Below, piece by piece: positions 35,043-43,307 of a stretch of DNA of 64,000 nucleotides (position 1 is its first letter; every line of letters starts with the position of its first letter). Below the pieces are notes generated by a model. The model was not told the DNA's origin and ran no database searches. It saw only the letters and a program-made list of their open reading frames with translations. Origin of the DNA: PALSA-612 sp963711315 (GTDB lineage: Bacteria > Actinomycetota > Thermoleophilia > Gaiellales > Gaiellaceae); the NCBI GenBank assembly GCA_963711315.1, contig CAVQDQ010000002.1:434001-498000 (forward strand), read 5' to 3'. A program made the position numbers and the translations under genes.

Positions 35043-35953
35043 CGGAGCCACGGAGACTCGATCACCTACCGCTCGGCGGCGAGGGAGGCCTCCCGTACTC
35101 GAAGGGGCTGCTGGCCAGGGCGCTGATGGCGACCGGCCTGTCGTCGGTGCAGGCGTGGGAGATCGCGCTCCGCGTCGAGGCCGATCTCGAGGAGCGTGGC
35201 GAGACGTCGGTCGACCTCGAGCGCCTCGAGGAGCTGGCGCAGGACGTTCTGGGAGAGAGCGAAGGTGTCGACGCGGTACGCCGGCTGCGCCGTTACCGCG
35301 AGTTGCAGGCCCTCGATCTGCCGATCGTCGTGCTTGTCGGCGGCGGCACAGGCACGGGGAAGTCGCGTGTCGCCACGGAGGTCGCGTACCGGCTCGGCAT
35401 CACGCGCGTCACTTCCACCGACTTCATCCGTCAGACGATGCGCGCGTTCTTCTCGGAGGAGTTCATGCCCTCCATTCACTACTCGAGCTTCGAGGCCGGC
35501 CCGGCCGCACCGGAGGCGGACGACCCGACGATCGCGGGCTTCCTCGACCAGACTCGGAACGTCCTCGTCGGCGTGCGCGCCGTCATCGAGCGGGCGCTGC
35601 ACGAGGGTTGGTCGATGGTGCTGGAGGGCGTCCATCTCGTGCCCGGGCTCGTGCCTCCCATCGAGGGCGCGCTCGCCGTGCAATGCGTGCTCGAGATCGA
35701 AAGCGAAGACGTCCACGCCGGCCACTTCTGGGTGCGTGACGCGAGCACCGAGGGCCTGCGGCCGGTCGGGCGCTACATCGAGCAGCTGGACGAGATCAGG
35801 CGCGTGCAGGGCTTCATCGTCGATCGGGCGAGTCGCTGCGACGTGCCGGTAATCGAGAACTCGAGCATCGACGCGACGATCGGCGCGGTCATGGACCTCG
35901 TGCTCGCGAGCGCGGAGAGGCTCGGCGCGGTCGGCAGTGGCCTCGAGCGCTGA
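35039..35953 (+). CDS. 2-phosphoglycerate kinase
   Basis: 304 aa. N-terminal ATP-cone-like segment (YSKGLLARALMATGLSSVQA), then a P-loop GGGTGTGKSRVATEVAYRLG at ~97, TSTDFIRQTMRAFF, and HYSSFEAG. Length and layout match the archaeal 2-phosphoglycerate kinase that forms 2,3-diphosphoglycerate, the substrate of cDPG synthetase. Starts in the ATGA overlap with that gene and is itself overlapped by 17 bp by glpX. The coding sequence is intact. Confidence 0.85.
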   Translation: MTEPRRLDHLPLGGEGGLPYSKGLLARALMATGLSSVQAWEIALRVEADLEERGETSVDLERLEELAQDVLGESEGVDAVRRLRRYRELQALDLPIVVLVGGGTGTGKSRVATEVAYRLGITRVTSTDFIRQTMRAFFSEEFMPSIHYSSFEAGPAAPEADDPTIAGFLDQTRNVLVGVRAVIERALHEGWSMVLEGVHLVPGLVPPIEGALAVQCVLEIESEDVHAGHFWVRDASTEGLRPVGRYIEQLDEIRRVQGFIVDRASRCDVPVIENSSIDATIGAVMDLVLASAERLGAVGSGLER

Positions 35954-36936
35954 CCTGGAAGACGGACTGAGCCGCTCCTGCATGTGCGAGCTCTACGCTC
36001 GCGCGACCGAACGCTCCGCTCTGGCCAGCGCGCGATTTCTCGGCGCCGGCAGCCAGACGAGCGCCGAGGAAGCGGCCTTCTCCGGCATGCAGTCGGCACT
36101 AGCCTCGCTGCCGATCTCAGGCCGAGTCGTCATCGGAGCAGATGAGGGCGCGGAGCATCTCGTACCCGGCAGCGAGCATCGGCGCCGGCGGGGAAGCGGT
36201 CGATCTCGCGCTCGATCCGCTGGAGGGCCGCGGAGTTGTCGCGCGCGGAGGCCAGGGAGCCATGTCCATCGTCGCCGTCGCCGGCCGCGACTCGATGCCT
36301 CCGCTGCCCGACATGTACATGCGGCAGCTCGCGGTCGGGCCACGTGCACGCGGCTCGGTCGACATCCTGCGGCCGGTCGGAGAGAACGTGCAGGCGATCG
36401 CCGAGGCCTACGGCCGCGCGCCCAACGACGTGACGACGATCGTCCTCGACCGCCCGCGCCACGAGGACCTGATCGAGGACATCCGACGCGCGGGCGCGCG
36501 CATCAAGCTCATCCCCGACGGCACCGTCACGGCCGCCATCTCCGCCGCCGTCCGCGGCACGAACGACCACCTCGCGATCGGCATCGGCGGCACCAGGCAG
36601 GCCGTCATGACCGCCGCTGCGCTGCGCTGCCTCGGCGGCGAGCTCCAGGCACAGCTCTGGCCCACGTCGCGACGCGAGATCGAGGCTGCGAACGAGCACG
36701 GCATCGAGAACGTCGAGCGGGTGTTCAAGACGGAGGATCTCGCACCCGGCGAGATCATCTTCGCCGCCACGGGCGTGTCCACAGGCGACCTCCTTCGCGG
36801 CGTCCGCTTCCTCGCCGACAGCGCGTGGACTCACTCCCTCGTCATGTGCACGCGCTGCAACTGGGTGCGGTTCGTGGAGGGAATCCACTTCTTCGCGCGT
36901 GAGCGGCGCGAGGAAGTGCGGCTCCCCGGTAACTAG
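35937..36936 (+). CDS. glpX: Class II fructose-1,6-bisphosphatase GlpX (frameshifted near 36175)
   Basis: About 332 aa after removal of one base near 36175, which gives PGSEIGAGGEAVDLALDPLEG. Motifs: ATERSALASARFLG, PISGRVVIGADEG, DPLEGRG (metal-binding Asp and Glu), VLDRPRHEDLIEDI, GIGGTRQAVMTAAALRCLGG and FAATGVSTGDLLRGV. It dephosphorylates fructose 1,6-bisphosphate in gluconeogenesis. The usual GEGEKDEAPM segment is altered to GADEGAEHLV but keeps the Glu. A GTG start at 35937 overlaps the kinase gene. Confidence 0.85.
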
Positions 36937-36948
36937 CCCCCTACCGAC

Positions 36949-36954
36949 TACACT
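36949..36954 (+). promoter_or_regulatory. Leaderless -10 hexamer for the MIP18-type gene
   Basis: TACACT ends 7 nt before the ATG at 36962. Confidence 0.4.
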
Positions 36955-36961
36955 CGTGGCC

Positions 36962-37263
36962 ATGCCGACGAAAGACGACGTACTCGTGGCCCTGCACGGG
37001 TCGAAGACCCGGAGCTGGGCATGGACATCGTCGACCTGGGGCTCGTCTACGACGTGGAGGTCGAGGCAGACAAGGTCAAGGTGATCCATACGCTGACGTC
37101 GATGGGCTGCCCCGCCGGGCCGATGATCCAGGAGGACATCCACACCACCGTCGCCGAGACGTTCCCCGAAGTGAAGGACATCGAGCTCGAGCTGACCTGG
37201 GATCCGCCGTGGACGCCGGACAAGATGTCCGACGACGCGAAGTTCATCCTGGGTTTCGGCTAG
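36962..37263 (+). CDS. MIP18/SufT-family iron-sulfur assembly-type protein (frameshifted near 36998)
   Basis: About 100 aa. MPTKDDVLVALH in the first frame, then VEDPELGMDIVDLGLVYDV in the second, the hallmark of the MIP18 (DUF59) family; TSMGCPAGPMIQEDI and VELTWDPPWTPD-like ELTWDPPWTPDKMS follow, with the conserved Cys. One base appears to be missing near 36998. The family acts in Fe-S cluster assembly or delivery. It has its own promoter and no suf genes nearby. Confidence 0.85.
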
Positions 37264-37269
37264 GCCGGC

Positions 37270-38261
37270 CTACTCAGGAATCCGCAGCACGATCTTCCCG
37301 AACTGCTCGCCTGCCTCCAGCCGCTCGTGTGCGGCGCGGGTCTCGGCTAGCGGGAACGTCGAGTCGACGATGACCTTCGCCTGTCCGGACTTGACGAGCT
37401 CGTAAGCCGCTTCGAAGTCCTCCGTCGTCCCCATCGAGGAGCCGAGTATGGCCAGCTCCTTCCACCAGATGCGGTGCAGCGCGGCGGGCGGGTTCGGACC
37501 CGTGGTCGCCCCGCAGACGACGATGCGCCCGCCCTGGGAGGCAACGTCCTGCGACCTGCGCCAGGTGGCTTCGCCCACGTGCTCGACGACGACGTTCGCA
37601 CCGCGGCCGCCCGTTGCCTCGATGACAGCGGCATTGACGTCGCCTGACTCGTGGTTGACGGTGACGTCCGCGCCGAGCTCGCTCGCGCGCTCCAGCTTCG
37701 CGTCGCTCGACGAAGTGACGATCACGCGCGCACCCAGGGCCTTGGCGATCTGGAACGCCGCCGTTGCGACTCCGCCGCCGATGCCCCACACGAGTACCCA
37801 CTCGCCCTCACGGAGCCCGGCCTTCGTCGCGAGCATCCGGTAGGCGGTCTCGAAGACGAGCGGGAAGGCGGCGGCTTCTTCGAATGGGATGTTGTCGGGA
37901 AGCGAGTAAACGTTTGTCGCCGGCACGGCGATCAGCTCGGCGTGCGTCCCGTCTGTGTGCTCGCCGATGCACGGTCACCCGACTGTCGTGCATGACGCCG
38001 GGGTTGATGACGACGCGCTGTCCGGGCTCGAAGCCGGTGACGCCCTCACCCAGCGCTTCGACGACGCCTGCGCCGTCGGCGCCGAGGATCCGCGGCTTCG
38101 GGCACGGAAGGCAGGCCCTTGCGCACCCACACGTCCAAATGGTTCAGCGATGCGGCGCGCAGCCCGATCAGCACCTCGCCGGCAGCGGGCGAGGGATCCG
38201 GGACGTCCTCGTAGCGCAGCACCTCGGGACCGCCGTCCTCGTGGATGCGTATCGCTTTCAC
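37270..38261 (-). CDS. Zinc-binding-family alcohol dehydrogenase / quinone oxidoreductase (two frameshifts)
   Basis: About 330 aa in three frames. N-terminus MKAIRIHEDGGPEVLRYEDV from GTG 38261; a break near 38100; then ILGADGAGVVEALGEGV and GQRVVINPGV; a break near 37970; then IGEHTDGTHAELIAVPATNV and the Rossmann part LVWGIGGGVATAAFQIAKALGA. The region between VINPG and IGEHTDG is shorter than usual and lacks the four-Cys structural-zinc loop. MDR superfamily; substrate unknown. Follows the PafBC-like gene by 7 bp. Confidence 0.78.
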
Positions 38262-38268
38262 GCGAGTC

Positions 38269-40281
38269 TCAGACTTTGACGCGCAAGCGGGCGAGCCCGA
38301 GCTCTGACAGCAGCTCTCGCGCGCGCCGGGCGACGCTGCGGCGGAGGTCGTCCGGCTCGACCACGACAGCTTCTCCGCGGAAGCGGAGGATCTCCCCGAC
38401 CAGCCACTCCGGGCTGCCGACTTTCTGCTCGGCGGTGGCGCTGCCGTCGCGCAACGGTTGCGCGCCGCGCTCCACCTCCCAGCGGGCAACCTGCTTCGAA
38501 TAGTGGATGCGCGCCACGCGTGCGTCTCGCAGCCGATCGGGCTCGAAGCCCTCGCGGGGCTCGAACTTCTCCGGTTTGAGCACCGCCGATCGCATGCGGT
38601 CGAGCCGGAAGCTCCGTGCGTCGTCGCGCGTGCGATCCCACGTGTGGACGTACCAGTGGGGCAATTGCCGCTCCAGCCAGTACGGCTCCACCGTGTGCGC
38701 GACGACGGCCTCCTCGCCGACCTTGACGTACTCGACTTCAACGAGCCGCCGGCGCTTGATGCCGTTGCTGAGGGTTGCGATGAGCCGTTCCTCGACGCGG
38801 TCGCCTGGCGGCTCGGCAGTCTGGCCGAGATCGAACTCGCCGAACGTCTCCTCGAGCTTCCGGCGCACCTTGTCCAGCGGCCGGTGCGCCTCGGCCGCGA
38901 TCATCGGCCCGACGAACTCGAGCGCCAGCCTGATCGCCCGCGCCTCCAGCGGCGTCAGTCGCGGGGATGACCGGAACGTGTCGCCGAACAGCTCCTTGTC
39001 CACGTGCACGGTGTCGCCGCGCAGCTCCGCGTAGACGGCGTAGCAGCCGCCGCCGAAGTTGACGAGGTTCAGCAGCGACAGGTGCTCCTCGAGCGCCTCG
39101 GGAGGGATCATGAAGCGATCGACGAGCTCGGCTGCCGGAATCTCGGCGCTCGTTTCCTCACCGCAGGCAGCAAGCAGATACGCGAGCAGAGCCTGCAAAA
39201 GCCCGAAACGCTCGGGCGCCACCGGGCCGGCGGGACGCTCGGGTAGCGGCTCGTCAGCGTCCGGCGCGTGCCCAGCGACCTTCGGAGGGTCGCCTTCGTG
39301 GCGCTCCGTGACCTTCCTCAGGCTGACGGCCACCTCCCGCCGGAGCTCGTCGGGCTCCAGCGGTGCCGCGCGCCCGTCCAGGCGCAGCACCCACGCAGCG
39401 AGGTGCTCGATGCTCGCGTACGGAGTGATGAAGACGCCGTCCTCGATGCGCCCCGAGCGCCGATGCGTGCGCTCCACCCACCAGGCGGTGTCGCCCGTCA
39501 GCTCGATTCGCGCCTCGCCGACGATCTCTCCCATCTGCCACGCGGGCGGCGGCCGGTGCTGCTGGGCGTTGAACTCGGGAGGCAAACGGAAGTCGCGCTC
39601 TCTCCGCGTCGCGAAGCGGATCTCGCCGCGGATACGGGAGACGCGGAAGGTCCGGATCTCCTCGGCCTTGTGATCGCGCCCGATCACGTACCAGCTGCCC
39701 TCGTGCGGCAGGAGCGCGTACGGGTCGATCGTGCGGGCGCGAACCTTGTCGCGGGCGATGCCCCAGTAGTCGAACTTCAGCGTGCGCTGCTTCGAGATGG
39801 CCGTCTCCAGCTTGCTCAGCCGGCCAGCAAGCTCCGGTGAGTAGTCCGGGTCGGTCACTTCCACACGCACGGCCGTCTCGGTGGGCGCCTGTGCAAACCC
39901 CGGCCGGCCCAGCGCGAGGTTCTGCAGGGCCAGGCGGAAAGGCTCCGCGTACGCGAACTGCCCTTCGAGCAGGTAGAGACACGTCTGAAGCGCCGCCAGC
40001 TCGTCGTCTGTGAGCTCGAGCGGCGGCAGGAAGTAGTTCTCGGAGCGCAGCGTGTAGAGCTCCTCGCCCGTGAACTCGTCCCGTTGCGACTGGAGCGGGA
40101 CGCCGAGCGAGAGCAGCTCGGAGCGATCCGAGTAGAAGCGGCGCGCGAACGCCTCATCCGACATCTCCGAGTAGCCCTCGACGTTCTGTTTCACGTCCCG
40201 CGCCGTCAGTGGACGGAGCTCGGCCATGAGGAACGCCACCAGGGACAGCTGGCGGATCAGCTTGTCGGTGTCATGAGACAC
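38269..40281 (-). CDS. pafBC: Fused PafB-PafC WYL-domain transcriptional regulator
   Basis: 670 aa. Two tandem units, each with a helix-turn-helix region and a WYL domain: first unit IRQLSLVAFLMAELRPLTA ... WGIARDKVRARTIDPYALLP; second unit from ~370 (FGLLQALLAYLLAACGEE) with VEVEYVKVGEEAVVAHTVEP and LPHWYVHTWDR. PafB and PafC form the DNA-damage-responsive activator of mycobacteria; natural fusions are known. No proteasome (pafA/prcBA) gene is in the window, so the link is by family only. Confidence 0.85.
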   Translation of the reverse strand: MSHDTDKLIRQLSLVAFLMAELRPLTARDVKQNVEGYSEMSDEAFARRFYSDRSELLSLGVPLQSQRDEFTGEELYTLRSENYFLPPLELTDDELAALQTCLYLLEGQFAYAEPFRLALQNLALGRPGFAQAPTETAVRVEVTDPDYSPELAGRLSKLETAISKQRTLKFDYWGIARDKVRARTIDPYALLPHEGSWYVIGRDHKAEEIRTFRVSRIRGEIRFATRRERDFRLPPEFNAQQHRPPPAWQMGEIVGEARIELTGDTAWWVERTHRRSGRIEDGVFITPYASIEHLAAWVLRLDGRAAPLEPDELRREVAVSLRKVTERHEGDPPKVAGHAPDADEPLPERPAGPVAPERFGLLQALLAYLLAACGEETSAEIPAAELVDRFMIPPEALEEHLSLLNLVNFGGGCYAVYAELRGDTVHVDKELFGDTFRSSPRLTPLEARAIRLALEFVGPMIAAEAHRPLDKVRRKLEETFGEFDLGQTAEPPGDRVEERLIATLSNGIKRRRLVEVEYVKVGEEAVVAHTVEPYWLERQLPHWYVHTWDRTRDDARSFRLDRMRSAVLKPEKFEPREGFEPDRLRDARVARIHYSKQVARWEVERGAQPLRDGSATAEQKVGSPEWLVGEILRFRGEAVVVEPDDLRRSVARRARELLSELGLARLRVKV

Positions 40282-40323
40282 GCAGGGCGAGCTTATAGCT
40301 CGCGAGCCGTCCGGAGAACTTGC

Positions 40324-40782
40324 TTAGGCCGCGACCTTCGAGCGCTGCTCGAGGTGCTGGTGCGAGGGGCAGTAGTGCCGCTCGGGAAGTGGCGTGCGCT
40401 GGCAGGGCTTGCCCTTGCGCGTCATTGCCTGGCAGCGGGCCACGCCGCCGTCGAAAGCACCCGCCTCGATCTGCTCCTCGATGAAGGCCGCGGCCGCACC
40501 CACGACCTTGTTGACGGACCAGGCCACCTGGGCCTGGCTCGTAATCGGGAAGTAGCGCCGGATGTCCTGGAAGAGCGTCTTGTCGGGGTTCGCGAAGTAA
40601 TGAGGGTCGGTGGCGAGTCGCTCCATAGTCTGCTCGCACGACGCGAGCACCTCGCGGCGGTACTCGAGCTGGTCGGCGGGGTCGACGTACGGGTCGATGA
40701 GATCCTTGATCGAGCGGTAGAGCGCCCGCGAATACTGATACATACAGGCGCGGATCTCGGCAACTCGCTCGTCCATGGTCAT
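40324..40782 (-). CDS. Hypothetical protein with C-terminal Cys/His cluster
   Basis: 152 aa from ATG 40782, or 150 aa from ATG 40776 (MDERVAEIRACMYQYSRAL), which better fits GATACT ending 7 nt upstream. Mostly helical, with a C-terminal cluster RCQAMTRKGKPCQRTP ... YCPSHQH that looks like a small zinc site (C-x10-C-x9-C-x2-H). No family recognised. Upstream lies the direct-repeat region at 40885-40919. Confidence 0.6.
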   Translation of the reverse strand: MTMDERVAEIRACMYQYSRALYRSIKDLIDPYVDPADQLEYRREVLASCEQTMERLATDPHYFANPDKTLFQDIRRYFPITSQAQVAWSVNKVVGAAAAFIEEQIEAGAFDGGVARCQAMTRKGKPCQRTPLPERHYCPSHQHLEQRSKVAA

Positions 40783-40868
40783 CAGTATCTCGTTCCCGTA
40801 TGAAGTTCGAGAAAGTCCTTTGTTGAGCGGGCGTTAATGGGGGTCCGCACCCCGCTCGATCGGAGTCT

Positions 40869-40919
40869 AACGCGTTTCACGCGTTGTTACAAAGTCTTGT
40901 TCAGGAGTGTTACAAAGTC
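40869..40919. repeat. Inverted repeat plus paired direct repeat TGTTACAAAGTC
   Basis: AACGCG (40869-40874), loop TTTCA, CGCGTT (40880-40885) is a 6-bp hairpin. TGTTACAAAGTC occurs at 40885-40896 and again at 40908-40919, 23 bp apart. The block lies in the 150-bp gap upstream of the leftward gene at 40782 and downstream of the gene ending at 40932, so it may be an operator for the former. Confidence 0.5.
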
Positions 40920-40931
40920 CGGCTTGGAAAG

Positions 40932-41471
40932 TCAGCGCGTGATCTGTTGTGCGTAGGCCGAGCGGGCGTGCCGGGCGGCTCGCGGCAACGCCGCCAATGC
41001 CTCGTCGAGCGTGCGGTAAATGCCGCTGAAGACGATCCAGTAGCCGGGATGGAGGCTCGAGTAGCGCGACGAGGCGAGCACGCCGACGTCCGGCAGGCCG
41101 GCTGAAACGGCCGCAAGTGCGCTCGTGCGCGCCGCCTTTGACCCAGCCGTACTGGGCACGACCGAGAGCACGACCGTGTAGCCATTGCGGCGTGCCGGCC
41201 ACGTCCGCAGCTTGGTCGGAGGCTGCGACGCCGGCGACGCAGCCGGCCGGAGCGGCGTCAGCGCGACGATCGTGGAGCTGCCGGCGTCGTCGGCGCCGGC
41301 AGCGATCGCGCCGGCCGCGCCCGCCGCTGCCACGAGAGCCGCGGCCGCTGCCGGCCAGAGCCAGTGGAGGGGCCTCCGCCGCAGAAGTTGGCGCTGGCCG
41401 CACTCGACGCAGTACTCCTGCTCGCGACCGAGAACAGCGCCACAGCGGAGGCAGGCTTCTGCGCCGTTCAT
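40932..41471 (-). CDS. Zinc-ribbon, single-pass membrane protein with SPOR-like domain
   Basis: 179 aa starting MNGAEACLRCGAVLGREQE, an N-terminal four-Cys zinc ribbon (CLRCG ... YCVECG), one transmembrane helix (LWPAAAAALVAAAGAAGAI) and a C-terminal domain TVVLSVVPSTAG ... GYWIVFSGIYRTLDEALAAL, which reads as an SPOR-like fold. The start overlaps the previous gene's stop (ATGA). SPOR domains bind peptidoglycan in known cases. Here the assignment is by secondary pattern only. Confidence 0.65.
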   Translation of the reverse strand: MNGAEACLRCGAVLGREQEYCVECGQRQLLRRRPLHWLWPAAAAALVAAAGAAGAIAAGADDAGSSTIVALTPLRPAASPASQPPTKLRTWPARRNGYTVVLSVVPSTAGSKAARTSALAAVSAGLPDVGVLASSRYSSLHPGYWIVFSGIYRTLDEALAALPRAARHARSAYAQQITR

Positions 41472-41839
41472 ACCTCGGGCTCGGGCTGGGGCTCTGAGCC
41501 GTCGGCGGCAACCGTCAGCTCCCGCCCGCAGCCTGGGCAGAAGCGCGAGAACGGCGGGATCTCGGTGCCGCACTCGCACCGCCGCAGCGGCGCCCGGTGC
41601 GTCGCGGCCCGCAGCACCTCCTCGAGCTCGATGAGCCGGCGGTCGAGCTCGACCAGCTCGCTACAGCGCTCGCGCACGAGCTCGTCGTTGAACCGGTTGC
41701 GGCGGAACATCTCGAGGATGACGCCCCCCAGGTCGCGAAGCTGCTCGTCTCGCATCTGAAGCAGCATGCGACGCTCGCGCCGCAGGGCGCCGGGGGAGGG
41801 GAGAGGGACGCGAGGCGGCCGCTGACGGCGGAGAGCCAC
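41468..41839 (-). CDS. Coiled-coil zinc-ribbon protein
   Basis: 123 aa. A charged helical part LVELDRRLIELEEVLRAAT leads to a C-terminal zinc ribbon CECGTEIPPFSRFCPGCGREL. It follows the aldehyde dehydrogenase by 11 bp and precedes the SPOR-like gene in a 4-base overlap. The zinc-ribbon pairing suggests that the two small proteins act together. Function unknown. A shorter start at MLLQMRDEQL (internal ATG) is possible. Confidence 0.65.
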   Translation of the reverse strand: MALRRQRPPRVPLPSPGALRRERRMLLQMRDEQLRDLGGVILEMFRRNRFNDELVRERCSELVELDRRLIELEEVLRAATHRAPLRRCECGTEIPPFSRFCPGCGRELTVAADGSEPQPEPEV

Positions 41840-41850
41840 GGATCTGATTC

Positions 41851-43278
41851 CTAGAGTTGGAGCACCACGACGCGCTCCTCGGTCATCTCCCTGACCGCGT
41901 AAGCGGGGCCTTCGCGGGTGGTGCCCGAGTCCTTGATGCCTCCGTAGGGCATCTGGTCCGCGCGGAACGTCGGCGCCTCGTTCACGGTGACTCCGCCGAA
42001 TTCGAGCCGCTGGGCCGCAGCCAGCGCTCGGCGCACGTCGGCCGTGAAGATTCCTGCCTGAAGGCCGAAGCGTGTGCCATTCGCGAGCTCCACCGCGTCG
42101 TCGAAGCTGTCGTACGCCGACACCGTCACGACCGGCCCGAACACCTCCTCGCAGGACACCTTCGCGTGTGGGGGCGCGCCGGCGATCACCGTCGGGCCGA
42201 TGACGGGGCCGTCAGCCTCGCGACCCGTGAGCACCTCGGCGCCCAGGGCCCGCGCTTCCTCGATCCAGGCGACAATCCGCTCGCGGGCGTCGTCGTCGAT
42301 GACCGGCCCGACGTCGGTGTCCTCGTCCGACGGGTCGCCTGCCTGTAGCGCCTCGACGCGAGGGAGGAAGCGTTCCAGGAAGCCGTCGTAGGCGGCTCGC
42401 TGGACGTAGATCCGCTGGACGGAGATGCAGCTCTGGCCTGCGAACGCGAACGCATTGGCGGCGAGCTTCGAGGCTGCCTCGTCGAGGTCGGCATCCGCTT
42501 CGACGATGACGGGCGTCGCATTACCGAGCTCGAGCGCGACCTTCTTCCGCGCGGCACGCTCGCGGAGCTTCCAGCCGACGTCCGACGAGCCGGTGAAGGT
42601 GATCAGCTTCACGCGCTCGTCCTCCACGAGGACGTCGCCGATCTCGGCCGCCGGGCCTGTGAGGACGTTGAGCCAGCCGGGGGGCAGACCGGCCTCGTGC
42701 TCCAGCTCGGCGAGCAGCAGCGCCGAGAGCGGTGTCTGGGAAGCGGGCTTGAGCACGACCGCGCAGCCCGCGGCCAGCGCGGGCGCGATCTTGTGTGCGA
42801 CGAGGTTGAGCGGGAAGTTGAACGGGGAGATCGCGCCGACGACACCGATCGGTCGCCGTAGCGTGAACGCGAGCTTGCCGACGCCGGCCTGCGACGCGTC
42901 CATCGGCACCATCTCGCCGGCGAGCTTCCGTGCCTCGACGGCCGCGAACGTGTAGGTCGACATCGCGCGTGCAGCCTCGACGCGGGCAGCCTTCATCGGC
43001 TTCCCGGCCTCGGCGCAGATCGTTTGCGCCATCTCGTCGTGGCGCTTGCCCAGGTAGCCGGCGACGCGCACGAGGATCTCGGCACGCTTGTGCGCCGGCA
43101 GCGGCTCTGCCATCGCGCGCTCCGCGGCATCGATCGCTCGCCGCGTCTCGTCGGCGCCCGCCTTCGGCACACGGCCCACGACCTCTCCCGAGTACGGCGA
43201 CCGGACGTCGATCCACTCTCCGGTCTCGACCCACTCTCCGCCCACGAGCAGCTTCCGTTCGATCACCGTCGTGGCCAC
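41851..43278 (-). CDS. NAD(P)-dependent aldehyde dehydrogenase
   Basis: 475 aa. Catalytic Cys in FAGQSCISVQR, Glu in ALELGNATP, Asn in ISPFNFPLN, and cofactor segment TGSSDVGWKL are all present. The overall pattern resembles the succinate-semialdehyde/glyceraldehyde-3-phosphate-type NADP branch, but specificity cannot be set from sequence alone. GTG start with TAGACT ending 6 nt upstream; divergent from the hydrolase-cyclase gene. Heads a probable operon with the two zinc-ribbon genes. Confidence 0.9.
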   Translation of the reverse strand: MATTVIERKLLVGGEWVETGEWIDVRSPYSGEVVGRVPKAGADETRRAIDAAERAMAEPLPAHKRAEILVRVAGYLGKRHDEMAQTICAEAGKPMKAARVEAARAMSTYTFAAVEARKLAGEMVPMDASQAGVGKLAFTLRRPIGVVGAISPFNFPLNLVAHKIAPALAAGCAVVLKPASQTPLSALLLAELEHEAGLPPGWLNVLTGPAAEIGDVLVEDERVKLITFTGSSDVGWKLRERAARKKVALELGNATPVIVEADADLDEAASKLAANAFAFAGQSCISVQRIYVQRAAYDGFLERFLPRVEALQAGDPSDEDTDVGPVIDDDARERIVAWIEEARALGAEVLTGREADGPVIGPTVIAGAPPHAKVSCEEVFGPVVTVSAYDSFDDAVELANGTRFGLQAGIFTADVRRALAAAQRLEFGGVTVNEAPTFRADQMPYGGIKDSGTTREGPAYAVREMTEERVVVLQL

Positions 43279-43284
43279 CTCGTG

Positions 43285-43290
43285 AGTCTA
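43285..43290 (-). promoter_or_regulatory. Leaderless -10 hexamer for the aldehyde dehydrogenase
   Basis: TAGACT on the minus strand ends 6 nt before the GTG at 43278. Confidence 0.4.
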
Positions 43291-43295
43291 GATGT

Positions 43296-43301
43296 GAGAC
43301 T
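43296..43301 (+). promoter_or_regulatory. Leaderless -10 hexamer for the hydrolase-cyclase gene
   Basis: GAGACT ends 6 nt before the GTG at 43308, back to back with the divergent hexamer at 43285. Confidence 0.3.
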
Positions 43302-43307
43302 TCCGGC

